Source of the DNA: Lasiosphaeria ovina
Lineage: Eukaryota > Ascomycota > Sordariomycetes > Sordariales > Lasiosphaeriaceae
Reading direction: 5' to 3'
NCBI GenBank assembly: GCA_033439765.1
Contig: JAULSN010000005.1
Coordinates: forward strand, 2,681,001-2,745,000
DNA: 64,000 bases
Shown: piece by piece, positions 1-12,300 of the stretch
How the letters are laid out: each line of letters opens with the position of its first letter
How positions within the stretch are numbered: position 1 is the first letter of the stretch
Program-made: the position numbers and the translations under genes
Notes under the pieces: generated by a model
The model's database searches: none
The model's input: the letters and a program-made list of their open reading frames with translations, nothing else
Told to the model about the DNA's origin: nothing

Positions 1-725
1 TGCGCTTCGTCTTTATCTGTAGGGTACCTAATTTGGTGTAGCGAGACAGACGGTAATATGGTGGTATATAGCATAACAAGCTGTCAAAGCTGCTTTAACT
101 AGGCCAACTACATATCTAGTCTTGCATCCTTGGCAGTGTATAACTCTAGATCAAAGGCCATCTCGTCCCCTCTGTTAAAATAAGAAGGCGTACGGCTTAT
201 TTCTCACTGTTGTTTTCATCTGTATTCCGAGTGGCTTCCATCTCGTCAAGCAGTCCTTTTCTTCTATCTAGGTAGGTTAGATACGTATCTCATCTCTATC
301 TCGTTCCCCTTTTTTTTCCCCAGGATTTCTTCTACTCTACGCTCTAGTTGATAGAAAAAGGCCAATGCCCCTCCCATATAGCAACTGCACCAACACTCAG
401 ACACACACACCCGCACCCGCCACAGCAGATTTTTTCCCCCTTCCTAATGAATTACCTGTAGAAGAACCATTCTATGCATATCCTAACCCTTCTCGCGACA
501 GCGCAAACGCGCGCCTGGGACGCCAAAGTAACAAGGTGAAAACGCAAATCGAACAAAAGAGGTGTGAACGGGAAAGAATGGAAAGAGAGAAATAAAAAGT
601 TAACAGAAAGAGGCGGTGGCGGTGGTGGTTTGAATTGATTGCCGATTCCCCAGCTCATCATGTATTTCTACCGAAACAACAAACGCCGCCGCCGCCGCCG
701 CCGCCGCCCGGGATACAGCTAGCTG
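1..725. other. Intergenic, 3' side of threonine synthase
   Basis: No supportable gene. The stretch is C/T-rich and holds short open frames of low complexity. It ends in a GCC trinucleotide run just before the threonine synthase stop codon. It probably contains that gene's 3' UTR and the flank of a gene outside the window. Confidence 0.55.
684..708. repeat. (GCC)n trinucleotide run
   Basis: About eight GCC units in tandem, 18 bp downstream (in the gene's sense) of the threonine synthase stop codon and probably within its 3' UTR. A simple-sequence tract with no coding role visible. Confidence 0.9.
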
Positions 726-2587
726 TTAGGGGAGGCTCAGCTCTTCCTCGACTTCCTTCTTGACGAGCTCCCGCACGGCCTTCCAGTCGTTGGCCACGTC
801 CTTGACCCGCCGCTCCTTCTGGTCTAGCCCGACGAACTCGCGGGGGAGCACCTTCTCGTCGAACTGGAAGCTCGGCTCGTCCTTGAGGGCCAGGGTAACG
901 GCGCCGGCGAACTTGGCCGGGTGCGCCGTGGACAGGGCAATGTGGGGCATCCCGGGGCCGGCGCGCTTCACGGACCTCGACGCCGCCTCGATCCCGACCG
1001 CCGTGTGCGGGTCGAGGATGTAGTTGGCCTCCTTGTAGAGCCGCTTGATGGCGTCGAGCGTCTCATGGTCGGTCACGCGCTCGCTCTCAAAATCTTCGCG
1101 CGCCTCCTTGAGCACGTCCTTGTACACGGGGCCGAACCCGCCTTTGGTCTTGAGGTCCTTGAGCCAGCTGCTGACCTCCTGGCCGGCCTGCCTCTTGATC
1201 CACTCGTCGTCCATTTTTGTGCCCGCGGCGAACTTGTAGGCGAGGAACCAGAGCAGGCGCTCAAAGTTGCTCGAGACCAGGATGTCCATGGCCGGGCTCA
1301 GCGTCTCCTTGACGCCGTCCTCGTGCGCCTTGACTCCGTCAGACTCGAGGCCGCCCTCGGCCGCGAGACCATGCGTCGCCTTCTTTTCATACCTGCCCGT
1401 CTTCCAGAACCTATCCAAAATGTCGTTTTCGTTTGTCGCAATCACTAGCTTGTCGACCGGAAGTCCCATGCGCTTGGCGAAATAGCCAGCGAGGACGTCA
1501 CCAAAGTTGCCAGACGGCACTACAAACCGGACCTTGTCGCCCACCTTGAACGACTCAGACTGCCGCGCAAGGGAGAAGTACGAGTAGAAATAGTAGACGG
1601 TCTGGGCCAGAATGCGCGCCCAATTGATCGAGTTTACGGCTCCCAGCTTGAGGGTCGTGTTGATATCGCGGTCGGCAAACAGAGCCTTGACGATGTCCTA
1701 GAAAAAAAAAAGCACAATGTCAGCCTCGGACAGCTTCGTTAGGAGCAATCCGAAAGGCGGGATTTACTTGGCAGTTGTCAAAGTTTCCTGTTATGGCCAG
1801 GTTGTGGACATTGGCATCCAGCACCGTGGTCATCTGCGCCTCCTGAATGGGGCTCACGCGCCCCTTGGGATGCAGCATGAAGACGGAGACATCCTTCTTC
1901 CCCCGGAGACCGTAGATGGCGGCAGAGCCGGTATCTCCGCTCGTCGCTCCGACTACGGTAAGATGATACCTGTCTACACGCAGACGGAGAAAGTTATTAG
2001 TGTGAGTCCTATCTGCAGGGGCGCCTCGTCAGTGAGACAAACCTCGGCCTGTCTTCCCCTTGTTGCGCCGCACCAAAAAGTACTCAAAGAGGTTGCCGAG
2101 AAATTGCAGAGCCACATCCTTGAAAGCAAAGGTGGGACCGTGAAAGAGTTCGAGGAGGTGTATGTTGCCTTGCAGATGGACTAGGGGGGTAACGTCCGGG
2201 GCGCGAAAGGTAGAGTAGCTGCGGTGGATGATGTCCTTAAGATCCGGGGCTGGGATCTCGGCGGGCGAGATATAAAGTGAGAGGACATTGTAGGCGAGAT
2301 CAACAAAGGGGAGATCCTTCCATGACTGCCAGTCAGAGGCGACGGGAATTTCCTCGGGAATGTAGAGGCCGCCATCCGAGGCAAGGCCCTTGAGAACAAC
2401 GTCCTCGAAGGAAAGCTATGAGCGGCAGAGACGCAAAGGTTAGCGGGTGCATATGCTACATGCGGGCGAAGAGGAGAGGAGAGGGGAGTCCTACGTCGCT
2501 GTCGTCGCCCCTGGTACTCAAATAGCGCTGCGAGGGGGTGTGAGTGGCATGCGGGCCGGCACCATTGGGCACGTCGCCGTTGGACAT
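726..2587 (-). CDS. THR4: Threonine synthase (4 exons)
   Basis: PLP enzyme that converts O-phosphohomoserine to threonine, the last step of threonine synthesis. Exons by splice consensus and frame: 2587-2495, 2415-2043, 1973-1768 and 1697-726, giving 547 codons plus stop. All junctions keep frame (phases 0, 1, 0) and the introns are 69-79 bp. The N-terminal SQRYLSTRGDD motif, the DGGLYIPE segment, the PLP-lysine motif GPTFAFKD (lysine about residue 130) and SGDTGSAA and PSGNFGD are all readable. Length is close to yeast Thr4 with a slightly longer N-terminus. The start is the first ATG in frame before SQRYLS. It stands alone, head-to-head with the phosphatase gene at 5366 across 2.8 kb. No damage is seen. 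Confidence 0.96.
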
Positions 2588-5365
2588 TTTTTGCGGTGAC
2601 AGAGTGTCGACGCGGTTGGAGACAATGGAAGTACTGCGCTGGGTCCAAGATGCGAGTGCAGGTAGTTCCAATTACCAGTTTGTCAACGCTGTACCAATGT
2701 TGGTGTTGGTAGAAACCCGAAATTATCAGATGGAGTCAAGAGGATCGCGAATATGCAGCGCCGAGGATCGGCCCCAAAACCGAAGGGTGTGGAAGCTTGG
2801 CTCAGTTGGCGGTATTAAAAATTTGCCCCGCGCCGAATCAGCACTACGCCGTGCCTCGCCGAGTTGAAACCAACGCAGGTGGTGGCGGGGAATGCGCGAT
2901 GCACGGCGGGACGTGTGTAGGGCCAGCCAGGCCGGCTCGGGGCCAAATAGCGGGGACATGCCCCACCACTTACCCCGCCAAGTTCTCATGGAGAAGGATT
3001 ATCATCGTAGGTATTGCAAAATCGGAATGGTTTTCTTCGGCACCGTTGCACAAGGCAGGAATAAAGAGATAGTACCCGAGATACATATAAAATCCAACAT
3101 TTTGGGCGACAACATGAGACAACAACCTGGAAATGTTAAGGGATATTCCGTCTAATCGGAGGCATCCAGTCTCGGGACTATATCCACACGAGGGGAAAAT
3201 AAAGGCGGGGTTGATTTGGACGAAATATCTATTTCAACGAGTACGGATAAACCCGAGCCGACTTCAGACGAATGCCATTGAGGGAGACAGCATGCCGTCG
3301 GAGTGGCCATTGACGCCATGGGATGGATGACCTTGGGAGTTGAGTTGGCTAGTTGATGGGTCTGTGGCCCGGCGAGCGCGAGCGGATATGGCCCCTTACC
3401 TTATTCTGAGGGCAATCCATGCCATGCCGCCCCGTCCACGCCATTGTTCGTGCGACGAACATGTCCCGAAGCGCTATCCGACTGCCGCCTCGCAGCCGTT
3501 GAACGGGAAAACGAGAGTGGGCCTCAACTGGCCGGGCATGCGGCCATACCCCCCAGCGGGCAGGCACGTCGTTCCCAGGCGGCCAAGCCAGAATCACGAT
3601 AAACGCAAGCGCGCCCGAAACCCCCTGATACGCCAATGGCTTTGCTCATTATCCATGCATGTACATACGGACACTCACGGTTACAAATACCCTCACAATC
3701 AAGGACAATTGGAAATCCAACCAACAACGTCGTGACACCGAGCGAGAGTCGGGGTGCGTCCCCGGATTTTTTTTACTTTGGGTGTGTCCAGAAATCGAAT
3801 CAAGCCAAGGATGGAATATGGAATACCAGTGCTCTCGGAATTGTCACCCGCTGCTACCCACCGGCTTCTGGCTCGCTAACGTGCATCGAAGGATTGGGGA
3901 ATGGGACGCTAACGTGTGCGTGTCTCTGCTTTTACGTGAGGGCTTGCATGTTCTGCCGTCGTTGACTGGACCTCCCTCGTCGCCGGCAGCACGCTTCGCA
4001 GCGCTTGCAGCATTGGGGATATCGCACAAGTTGGAGGCGCTGCGAAAGCAGTCATTGGCCGTGTCCAAGCCAGAGAGCTACGCTAAGGTAGTGTCTCTCC
4101 AGTCTCCACCCCCTCCCTGCTGTGCAGCCTGAGGTGCTAACTGCTCGCCTCGTTCGAAGTGAGAAGGGCGGCGTCGGCTGGCGCCAACCCCGCTGTTTCT
4201 CTCGTGCCTCCTCCCCCACCCCTGCTTCTTCTCCACGAAATCACGGATGGCAGGGCGGCGCTGTGAGAGTGGAGACGGGACCCGACGGGGGTAGCGTAGA
4301 CCACATCGCCTCATCCCATGGAAACATGGAAACCACCTCAACCAAGGTCCAGACGAGATCGATGACATCTAGATCTCCCATCTCTGGGATAAATGGCAAC
4401 TATCTCTTTTTGATGGCGTAGAAGGGCGACGATCGTCCAACTGGCGCCTGTCGGGCGATTGATGGGCCAGCGATCTCCCCCGCCCAGCAGTAAGTGCTGT
4501 ACTGTGTAATTGGTTGACGGTCGAATTGCAAACAACTAGAATCCCTCTCGCCTGCTCAAGGAACCAAGCCCTGCGAGCGCCGACTCTAAATGCCAATGCT
4601 GTGAGCCTGTGTCTGTGTCTGTGTCTGTGTCTGTGTGCCCTCCATTGTGTTGTGTTGTGTCGTGCCCGCATCCCCAACGCAACAACAACGGCTGCGGTGT
4701 CTGTCGCCCCTCCATTCTCCATCCATCCATCCCATCGACTGGCGCACCCCCCGTTTACATCCCCCACCCGCTTGGTGGCCTGTTTGCCTTGGTCGTCGCG
4801 CCCGTCCTAACTTCCTTCTTTGTTCGATGCCGTCGACGCTTTTGCTTTCTTTTCCCGGGTCCTATTCTTTTGGGGTTATTTCTCATTGCCCAGCCATTCG
4901 TACTGGCTAACGTGGGCCGCGATTGACGCCATTGCGATTGCTTTTGCCGCGTCTTATCTGCCGCTGCAGCATCGTTATTAGCAGACAGCCATCGAGAGCA
5001 GGGGTCAGCGATAAGGCTGCACTCCCCTCACCTCCAGCACCAACCTGCACTGCAGGTGCTTTGTACTTACACTCGAGTGCTCCCGCCTCAAGCCAAGCTC
5101 GACGTTCGCTCTCCAAGACATTGTCTTAGGAGCCTCTTCAACAGAGCCATTTCAGCCCAAAGACCCCTCTACACCGTCTATGACGAGCGGCCCCTCGACT
5201 TTGACATCGATATCGATATCGACGGCGACGAGAACAAAGACGATAACGACGCCCTGGATGTGACGAAAGACCTCGCACCCACCAATCCACACACACGCAC
5301 GAACACACGAAAGCACGCACGCAAATACATAAGAATCCGTGTTGTGATCGCATCCTCACATTATT
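2588..5365. other. Intergenic between divergent THR4 and PPS1-like gene
   Basis: About 2.8 kb with no supportable gene; short open frames on both strands have no recognisable motifs. It must hold both divergent promoters. The last 1 kb before the phosphatase ATG is pyrimidine-rich and contains a TGTGTC microsatellite (about 4609-4640) and a GATATC-rich stretch near 5205, compatible with a long 5' UTR. Confidence 0.5.
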
Positions 5366-7567
5366 ATGGCCACAATCGCCCTCCCCCGTCCGATTGCCTC
5401 GCACCGCTCTCCTCCCAACATCGGCTCTCTTTCGACGACAATCACGCTCGAGAACATCAGCCAGCAACCGACACAATGCCCCACGCCTGTCACGCCCGTG
5501 CCAAATAAGCACATCCCGGTGTGTCCCCCGGGCCCCGTACCCCAGGAACAGCCCAGCACGCCGCCGCCGTCGCCGGGGAAGGAAGACGAGGACCAGGCCT
5601 ATCGCTCGCTGCTGTTTCCGCCGGACAATTACACTCGTCTCGAGTCGGGCAACCAGTCCCTCTACAAAATCAACGCCGCCGACGTCGTGGCTGCATTAGA
5701 CCACATCTCGCGACAGCCGCTGCCAGACCCCTCGCTGGTCTTCCCCTGGTTCCATGGCCTGCATCCCCAGAACCAGATCCAGCTGGCCTTCTTCATAGCG
5801 CGAAAGCGCACTTTGAGGAGGACGCCCACGTGCCTGCGCGGCATCACGCTTGTCAAGGCCGATGGAGACCTGAGCGTCTCGCGCCTCAAGGGCGCTATCC
5901 CGCCCCATGAATTCCTGCAGCTGGGAGGTGCTGCCGCCGAGTTCCTCGACGCTGATCCGAGGGAAGGCTTTTCCGTCCGAAACTTTCAGATCCAGGCCGC
6001 CAAGTCGGCCATGACATCGGACATCATCGTCTATGGCGACGACGGCGTGGCCGTGCGCAAGCTGGGCTGGGATATTGTCGCCGCCCAGCAGAGGTGGCGG
6101 GCCAAGCACGAGAAGCAGAGGTTCACAGCACCCGTCTACAACACTTTTATCTGCGTCGGCCCTTTCAGCGACTTTGAAAACCTGCATCCCGAGGTTGTCG
6201 CCGTTGACTCGGCCGGCCGGCTGACGGGCAACGTCATGGACTTTTTCCACCAGGAACGGAAGGAGATGTATGCCATGACCCAGGCCTCGGAGATATCCCA
6301 CAACGTGTGGCTGGGCCCGACTCCCGACCCGGCAGCCGCTGTCGAAGAGCATGGCTGCGAAGTCCTCATAGAATGCAGCGACCTGGGGCGGTTGAATCCT
6401 GGCACCCTACAAGCCATTGCCGAGGGTTGCGGCGATGCCACCGCCCGCCAGCTTTTTGTTGACTTCCCCTCGTCCGGAAGCATTCTCCCGCCAACTTGGT
6501 CGCACACCGAGGCGGACGGCATTCTAGAGACGTGCAAGTGGATATACCATCTGGCGCACGGCACGCACCCGTCTGTTCCAGCCGATGCCCAGACTGGCAG
6601 AGATGGCCATGGTCCGATGGTAGACACGCCAGAAGGAACGCGCGAACTCAACCTGCGCCCTAGGAAAGTCCTCATCCACTGCGCCGACGGATACACCGAG
6701 TCGACGCTCCTCGCTATCGCGTACTACAGCTACAGCACGGGGCGGCCTGTTCCTGACGCCTGGCTCAACTTGCATACCGAGAAGCAGCGCAACTTCTTTG
6801 CCTATCCCTCAGACGTGGCGCTGCTGACTGCCATTGCGCCTCGGCTTCTACACGAGTCCCCGGTGCACGCCGGCGAGAGCCTCGCCGACATTACAGCGCT
6901 GGTCAGGGACGAGCCCAGGTGGTTTTCCGGCTTTGACGGCTCCTTCCCCAGCAGAGTTCTTGATTATATGTACCTCGGCAACCTCGGGCACGCTAACAAC
7001 CCCGACCTGCTCCGGTCTTTGGGAATTGGCCAGATCCTCAGCGTCGGCGAGACGGCCATGTGGCGAGAGGGTGAGCTCGAAGAATGGGGGCCAGAAAACA
7101 CGTGTGTCGTTCATGGGGTCCAAGATAATGGCATCGATCCTCTAACGGACGAGTTTGAAAGATGTTTAGAATTTATCGGTAAGACTTATTTTTACACCCA
7201 ACCCCTGACCCTGTTCAACAAGCAACCTTGTCTGACTCGTGCGATCCCCGTTACATCAGATCGCGGCCGGCGCAATGGTACAGCAACCCTTGTCCACTGC
7301 CGAGTGGGCGTCTCCCGCAGCGCTACCATCTGCATCGCAGAGGTTATGCGAACCCTTGACATATCATTCCCTCGGGCCTACTGCTACGTCCGCGCCCGCC
7401 GTCTTAACGTCATCATCCAGCCCCATCTCAGGTTCGCATATGAGCTTTTGAAATGGGAGGAAATGCTTGGGACGGGGGCCAGCGGCACTGGTGAAATCAA
7501 GCGCGAGCTTGAATGGGGCGAGATCGCCAGGGAGGTCGCCTTGATGAACAGGCCCTATGCGAGATGA
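5366..7567 (+). CDS. PPS1: Pps1-type dual-specificity protein phosphatase
   Basis: Predicted dual-specificity (Tyr/Ser/Thr) phosphatase of the fungal Pps1 family, linked in yeast to S-phase control. The frame is open for 733 codons. An 81-bp segment at 7179-7259 has GT-AG ends and no stop; removing it gives 706 residues and joins FI to DRGRRNGT directly before the catalytic loop, which I believe is the true form. The C-terminal catalytic motif HCRVGVSRS has its cysteine at codon 7298-7300 (residue 618 spliced). A second, degenerate Cys loop, HCADGYTES, has its cysteine at about residue 439. The N-terminus (about 75 residues) is proline/serine-rich and disordered. The start is the first ATG of the frame. 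The gene stands alone. Confidence 0.92.
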   Translation: MATIALPRPIASHRSPPNIGSLSTTITLENISQQPTQCPTPVTPVPNKHIPVCPPGPVPQEQPSTPPPSPGKEDEDQAYRSLLFPPDNYTRLESGNQSLYKINAADVVAALDHISRQPLPDPSLVFPWFHGLHPQNQIQLAFFIARKRTLRRTPTCLRGITLVKADGDLSVSRLKGAIPPHEFLQLGGAAAEFLDADPREGFSVRNFQIQAAKSAMTSDIIVYGDDGVAVRKLGWDIVAAQQRWRAKHEKQRFTAPVYNTFICVGPFSDFENLHPEVVAVDSAGRLTGNVMDFFHQERKEMYAMTQASEISHNVWLGPTPDPAAAVEEHGCEVLIECSDLGRLNPGTLQAIAEGCGDATARQLFVDFPSSGSILPPTWSHTEADGILETCKWIYHLAHGTHPSVPADAQTGRDGHGPMVDTPEGTRELNLRPRKVLIHCADGYTESTLLAIAYYSYSTGRPVPDAWLNLHTEKQRNFFAYPSDVALLTAIAPRLLHESPVHAGESLADITALVRDEPRWFSGFDGSFPSRVLDYMYLGNLGHANNPDLLRSLGIGQILSVGETAMWREGELEEWGPENTCVVHGVQDNGIDPLTDEFERCLEFIGKTYFYTQPLTLFNKQPCLTRAIPVTSDRGRRNGTATLVHCRVGVSRSATICIAEVMRTLDISFPRAYCYVRARRLNVIIQPHLRFAYELLKWEEMLGTGASGTGEIKRELEWGEIAREVALMNRPYAR
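7179..7259 (+). other. In-frame 81-bp intron of the PPS1-like gene
   Basis: Donor GTAAGA, acceptor CATCAG, length a multiple of three and no stop codon inside. If retained, 27 residues are inserted some 14 residues before the HCRVGVSRS catalytic loop. Judged an intron because the inserted residues are unlike the family and the splice sites are good. Confidence 0.75.
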
Positions 7568-9318
7568 GCATCTTCTCTCTTCTCGTCCAGCGATCGCGGT
7601 TGACAGTGGGCTCTGAAAAGGGATGCCGGGCAAACGGCACACCTGTTTTGAACGACAACCTGTGGCTCCGCGGCCATGAGACGGAAATGGAACGTGCTGA
7701 GGCCGTTTAAGAACGGCCCATTCTACATCATCCATTTTCTCCAAAGATATACGCACCATTCGATTCAAGTATGCGAGTATGCCATTAGATATATCACCTG
7801 GTATATTCACGAGCTGCCTCTCACCAAACGCGGCACACACCACCGACCACACCCGCACATACTCACGCACATACACACACTTCAATGCACACCACACCTA
7901 GCAACGCAAGCATATGCGGGGAGCATTTTGTCCATCCAACCACGGGGCCTCATTATTTACGGGGAAAATATGAGCATCGAGTTATCTTTTAAGTATTTAT
8001 TTTGAGCGAGTTCATCTTTCTTGAGGGCAGACACGGCGGGAGGGACCGAGGAGTTTTAGAAACCCCATCGAACCCTCCCGCCGCTTCTCCTTTTTTCTCT
8101 TTCTTATCAATGAAACAAATCATGACAGGGCTTGCGGGAATAATCCTTTTCTGCGCGCGGGGAAGGGGTATATGCGGGAAATTTGATCTGGTTTGGTTTT
8201 TTGAGACGATATCCTTTTACCTTTTTTCTGTCTCATCTTCGGTCATATTTTCGTTGAATCTCTTGGACTATGTTTCCTTCGGTCATATATTGTTTTTTAT
8301 TTATTTATTTATTTATTTCTCTTCCGAACTAGCGCACGCAAGCAAGCAAGCACGCACGCAATTGAGCGAGCGAGCCAGCAAGCCAGCAGAAAGGTTGGCA
8401 TGTAGGATGAGGTTGATCAAGCATGGGAGGAAACGCAAACACTTTGTTTTGTTTCTTTCTATCCTTGACTGTTCGGACAATGGGAAACGGGGCGAAGGGG
8501 GGCGTCACGGAGTGATGTTATCTAGTTGTTGGGAGTCATTTTTTTTTCCTTCTTCCCTGTTTCATAGTGGATTTCTCAAATGTTCTCTTCCGGATAGTTG
8601 GGCGCCCGACATTTTGTAGTCTTTCTTGGACATTTTTTTGTTGTTGTTATTTTTGGCTCTTGTTCAGGAGAGGGAACGAATCAAAATGATGAAGCTTTCT
8701 CTCGCACGCATTCACGCACGCCTACCGTTGAGATACTCCGACGGTGTTGTTCTCGGGAACGTGATCTGCCATTGCCGTCGCCAACACAACAGAACGGACT
8801 GGTGCGAACTTTGTTGCCCTGCTTTGACTCGTTCACGCTAATACCCAGCTGGCCGTCATGCCTGGACAAAACGCAAAGAGCACATGTGCATGCAACACCG
8901 TTAGAGAGTTCCAGTATCTGCCCGTTTGCTAGGTGTTTGGGTATTGCGTGGACGGAATGGAGAAATTACACGACAGTATATTCCATATTCTTTTGTCAGA
9001 CACTTGTTCTAGCTAGTAAACTCTCAACAGACCAAGCATTCCGTCACCAGCATAGGCGGAGGCCAATGGTGTGCTTAATGGCGTTTCATAAACAGTTTAT
9101 CCATCAGCTTATTTCGAGGCATTGCTCCCTTAGGTATTCGGCTCATTTTCTTTTGATCTCCTTCAGACTCTCGACTCTAATTGCGCTATATTGAAGAGCT
9201 GGTCTTGGATCCATCTTGATAGGAGCATTTACAAGACTACTAAATGAACGGTGCCCTTTGTATGAGGGAGGCTATAGCCCAAGCAGACATTTTTGACAGC
9301 CCAAACAGATCCTCTCTC
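7568..9318. other. Intergenic, convergent 3' ends
   Basis: Lies between the 3' ends of the phosphatase (plus) and the NLR gene (minus). T-rich, with a TTTA microsatellite near 8297-8318. Two open frames of about 200 codons here are low-complexity and lack motifs. No gene supported. Confidence 0.5.
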
Positions 9319-12300
9319 CTATATATACCATCTAACCAACGGACGAGGACGAGCGACCCAACCGGTCCTCGCGCCTGTCCACTGTAGAGCTGTGAGATTT
9401 TCCTTCCAATGCGGCGGTTTCGACGCATCGAACCGCTCCATCAAAGCAACCATGTCACATAGCCCGTATTTCCTAGCCAGGTCAAGCGGCGACAGCGACC
9501 TGCCAGAGGCGCGAGGATCGACCTTTCCCGTGAAGAGAAGATACCGGGCGATTCGCCAGAGCTCACGACAGTTTTGGAAACAGCAGATTTCGACCGCGAG
9601 CCTCAACGGTGTCGAGTCGCGGCAGGCGATATCGGGCTCGATCGTTTTCGAACTAAGGAGAATCTTAACCAGTTCAGGGTTCCCGGATCGGACCGCCTGC
9701 ATCAGCACAGTCCGGCCGGATCTATCTCTCGCGTTTGGGTCGATGCCTGTCCGCGAGGCGAGCGACGCGGCAGTAATTATGGCGGCATCGTCGGCCACGA
9801 TCGCGCACCAAAACAGGATGGTCCTGCCATAATTGTCTCGTGCTCTTAGGTCGCACTTTGAGCTTTTGAGGATCTGGTCGGGTAAGGGAAAACCGCCTGT
9901 CTTCACGGCCAGGACCAGAGCGGTTTCTCCACGCCAGGTGCGTAACATGGGATCCGCGCCAGCTGAGAGCAGCAATTTTACATAGTTCTTTCGCTCTTTT
10001 TGGATTTCCCAGTGGAGTGGGGTCATTCCACCCGCCATTATATCTAGATCTAGAGACGGGAGGGACAGCAATGTGGCAGCTACCTCTTCGTTGTGAGGCA
10101 AGCCTATCATATCAGCGAGTGGTAGACTCTTTGTGGATACTCCTGCTTCCAACAATGCTTTTATGATTGACAGTCTGCCTTTCTGATTAATTTGACCGGT
10201 TGCCGCACTCTCGAGAGCCTGGAGCCTGCTTCGGTCGTCGTTGTATCTGAGGCAGAGCCTTGCTATTTGCTCAAACCCTCTCTTGGAAGCATACACCAGC
10301 AGACTCGGAGACCAGCCCCAAGGGCGAGAGGTCGCCAAATCTGGGCTGGGCTCCAAAATGCGTGTAAGGTGAGGCAATGTAATTCGAGTCGGAACTTGGA
10401 TTTCTTCTTCCAACGGTTCAAATTGCTGGAAAGTGTTGTGGTCGCCTGCGCGAGGCGGATGTGGAGCTCCAATGGCAACATTGAACTCCGCAAGCACATC
10501 AACCACGGCTTCGGACGAGGCACTGTGGAGGCAATCTAAGGAAGTGGCCTCGTCGTCGCTGATAGGTTTGAAATGGCCAGAGTCCAACACTGCTCTCAGG
10601 ATATCCGCATCGCCGGACTCGCACAATATAGCGAGCAAGGAGCGAGTCTTTCTGAAGTCTCTCTTTCTCAGGGATAGACCGGCGTCAGGGTTTGCTAGTC
10701 CTCCTTTTGCTGTGGTCTTCTCGGGTATTGACGGAAGATTCAAGAATGCGCGGGCAGTGCTGTGATGGCCAGAGTACAACGCAGCAAGCAAGGGGTACGA
10801 AAACCACCCGCCTATAATTTGTAGATGTTCGGGTCTTTCAGGGTGGATTCTGACAAGATCGGGTGCCCCGTGCTCGGCAAGGGAGTATAACAGATGAGGG
10901 ACGCTTGAACGATATGTATCAATCTCGAGTTGATTCGCTGATGTACAGTTGAGTTGCTTCGCCCTTTTATACCAGTTATATTTATCGAAGGCGTTGATGA
11001 AAGCAAGCTGGCAGAAACCCAAGTTCTGTGCCAAGTTCGCATGGAAGAAGATCGACTCAACAGCGTATCGCAGCAGAGGATACATTTTAAGGCCCTCATC
11101 CCGAGATCTGGTCCACGTCTTGAAGTCTGGTATGGGGCGTCGGACGCCGACTGGGAATAATTTCACGTCTGTGGAGAGCTGGCGCAGACATATCATCTTC
11201 AGGGTTTCGTGCGCGTGTCCTTCGAGGCTCTCTTCGGTACGAAGTAATTTGCTCATTCCTCCATCCTTGAGGAGGAAATCTCGTACTGACTCGTGAATGA
11301 ACTGGACAGTCGGCTCTTTGGACTGGGTGGTTTCTACCAGTCCTTTGGAAACATCCAAAACAAACTTTCGCAAATTCTCTGGCGTCATGTGAGCTGGATC
11401 GCACGGCTCACATGGAGAATTAACGTCATCACCTATCTCAACGGCAAACCGGAGCTCGTCCGGCCGAAATGGGCGTGATCCGAAAAGTACGCATTGGATG
11501 CAGAGCACAAGCTCGTCCATATTCTTGCAATCTCTCGTTAGTATGTCGAGGAATAGGTCGTGCAGACCAGCAGGGATTCTATGAGCTTCTTCTTCAGGGC
11601 CTTGATCCTCCCGCGATCGAATTCCTTGTTCAGGATTGGAATGACCAGTACAACCCAAAGGAAGATGTTGGAAGATTTGCGCAGAATCTCGGCTTTGATA
11701 TCTTCAGCACATGGGTCATTGCCCAGTTTGAGGTGCGTGTCCACATAGAGCGAGACGTCGGCCGTATGTTCCTGCTCTAATTCGAGACTGAGTTGTAGGC
11801 CGGTCCGGATGCCGATTTCGGGATAATGACGGCTCGAAAAGCAGACACGAAACTCTGCCTCTTTCTCCAAGTCTCCCAGTTCTTCGAAAAACGAGACCAT
11901 GTCACGAACGTCATCCTCGGGGCACTCGTCCAGAGCATCTATGAAACACACAACCCGCCGGCCCCCGAGTTTTGCGAGGGCCATTGCGAATGCTTCCCGG
12001 AGAGTTTCATTCTGCCAGCCATTCTCTTTGATGGCACTGAAACCAGACGGTCCGTAGTAATCGAGAATTGTCCGGGTTTCCGGCGCTTTCTCAATGAGTT
12101 GCAGAAGCAAGGCTCGATAGAGTCCCGACGTTGATTTCTCGAGGTCTTCGCCTCGGGCGTTGAAGAAGAACGATAGGACCAGAGAGCCTCTCATGGCTTT
12201 CTTAGCCTCCAAGAACAGAAACTTCATCATGGTGGATTTTCCGGTACCTGGCTTGCCTTTGATCCAGAAAAAGCCATGATGGTCGGTTAGTTTCTCGGCG

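Noticed and set aside
8002..9194. Two open frames of about 200 codons downstream of the phosphatase gene
   Set aside because: Driven by T-rich and TTTA repeats; hydrophobic but without family features.
11585..11600. Programmed frameshift as explanation of the NLR break
   Set aside because: No known slippery heptamer or downstream structure could be argued, and the family is not known to use recoding.
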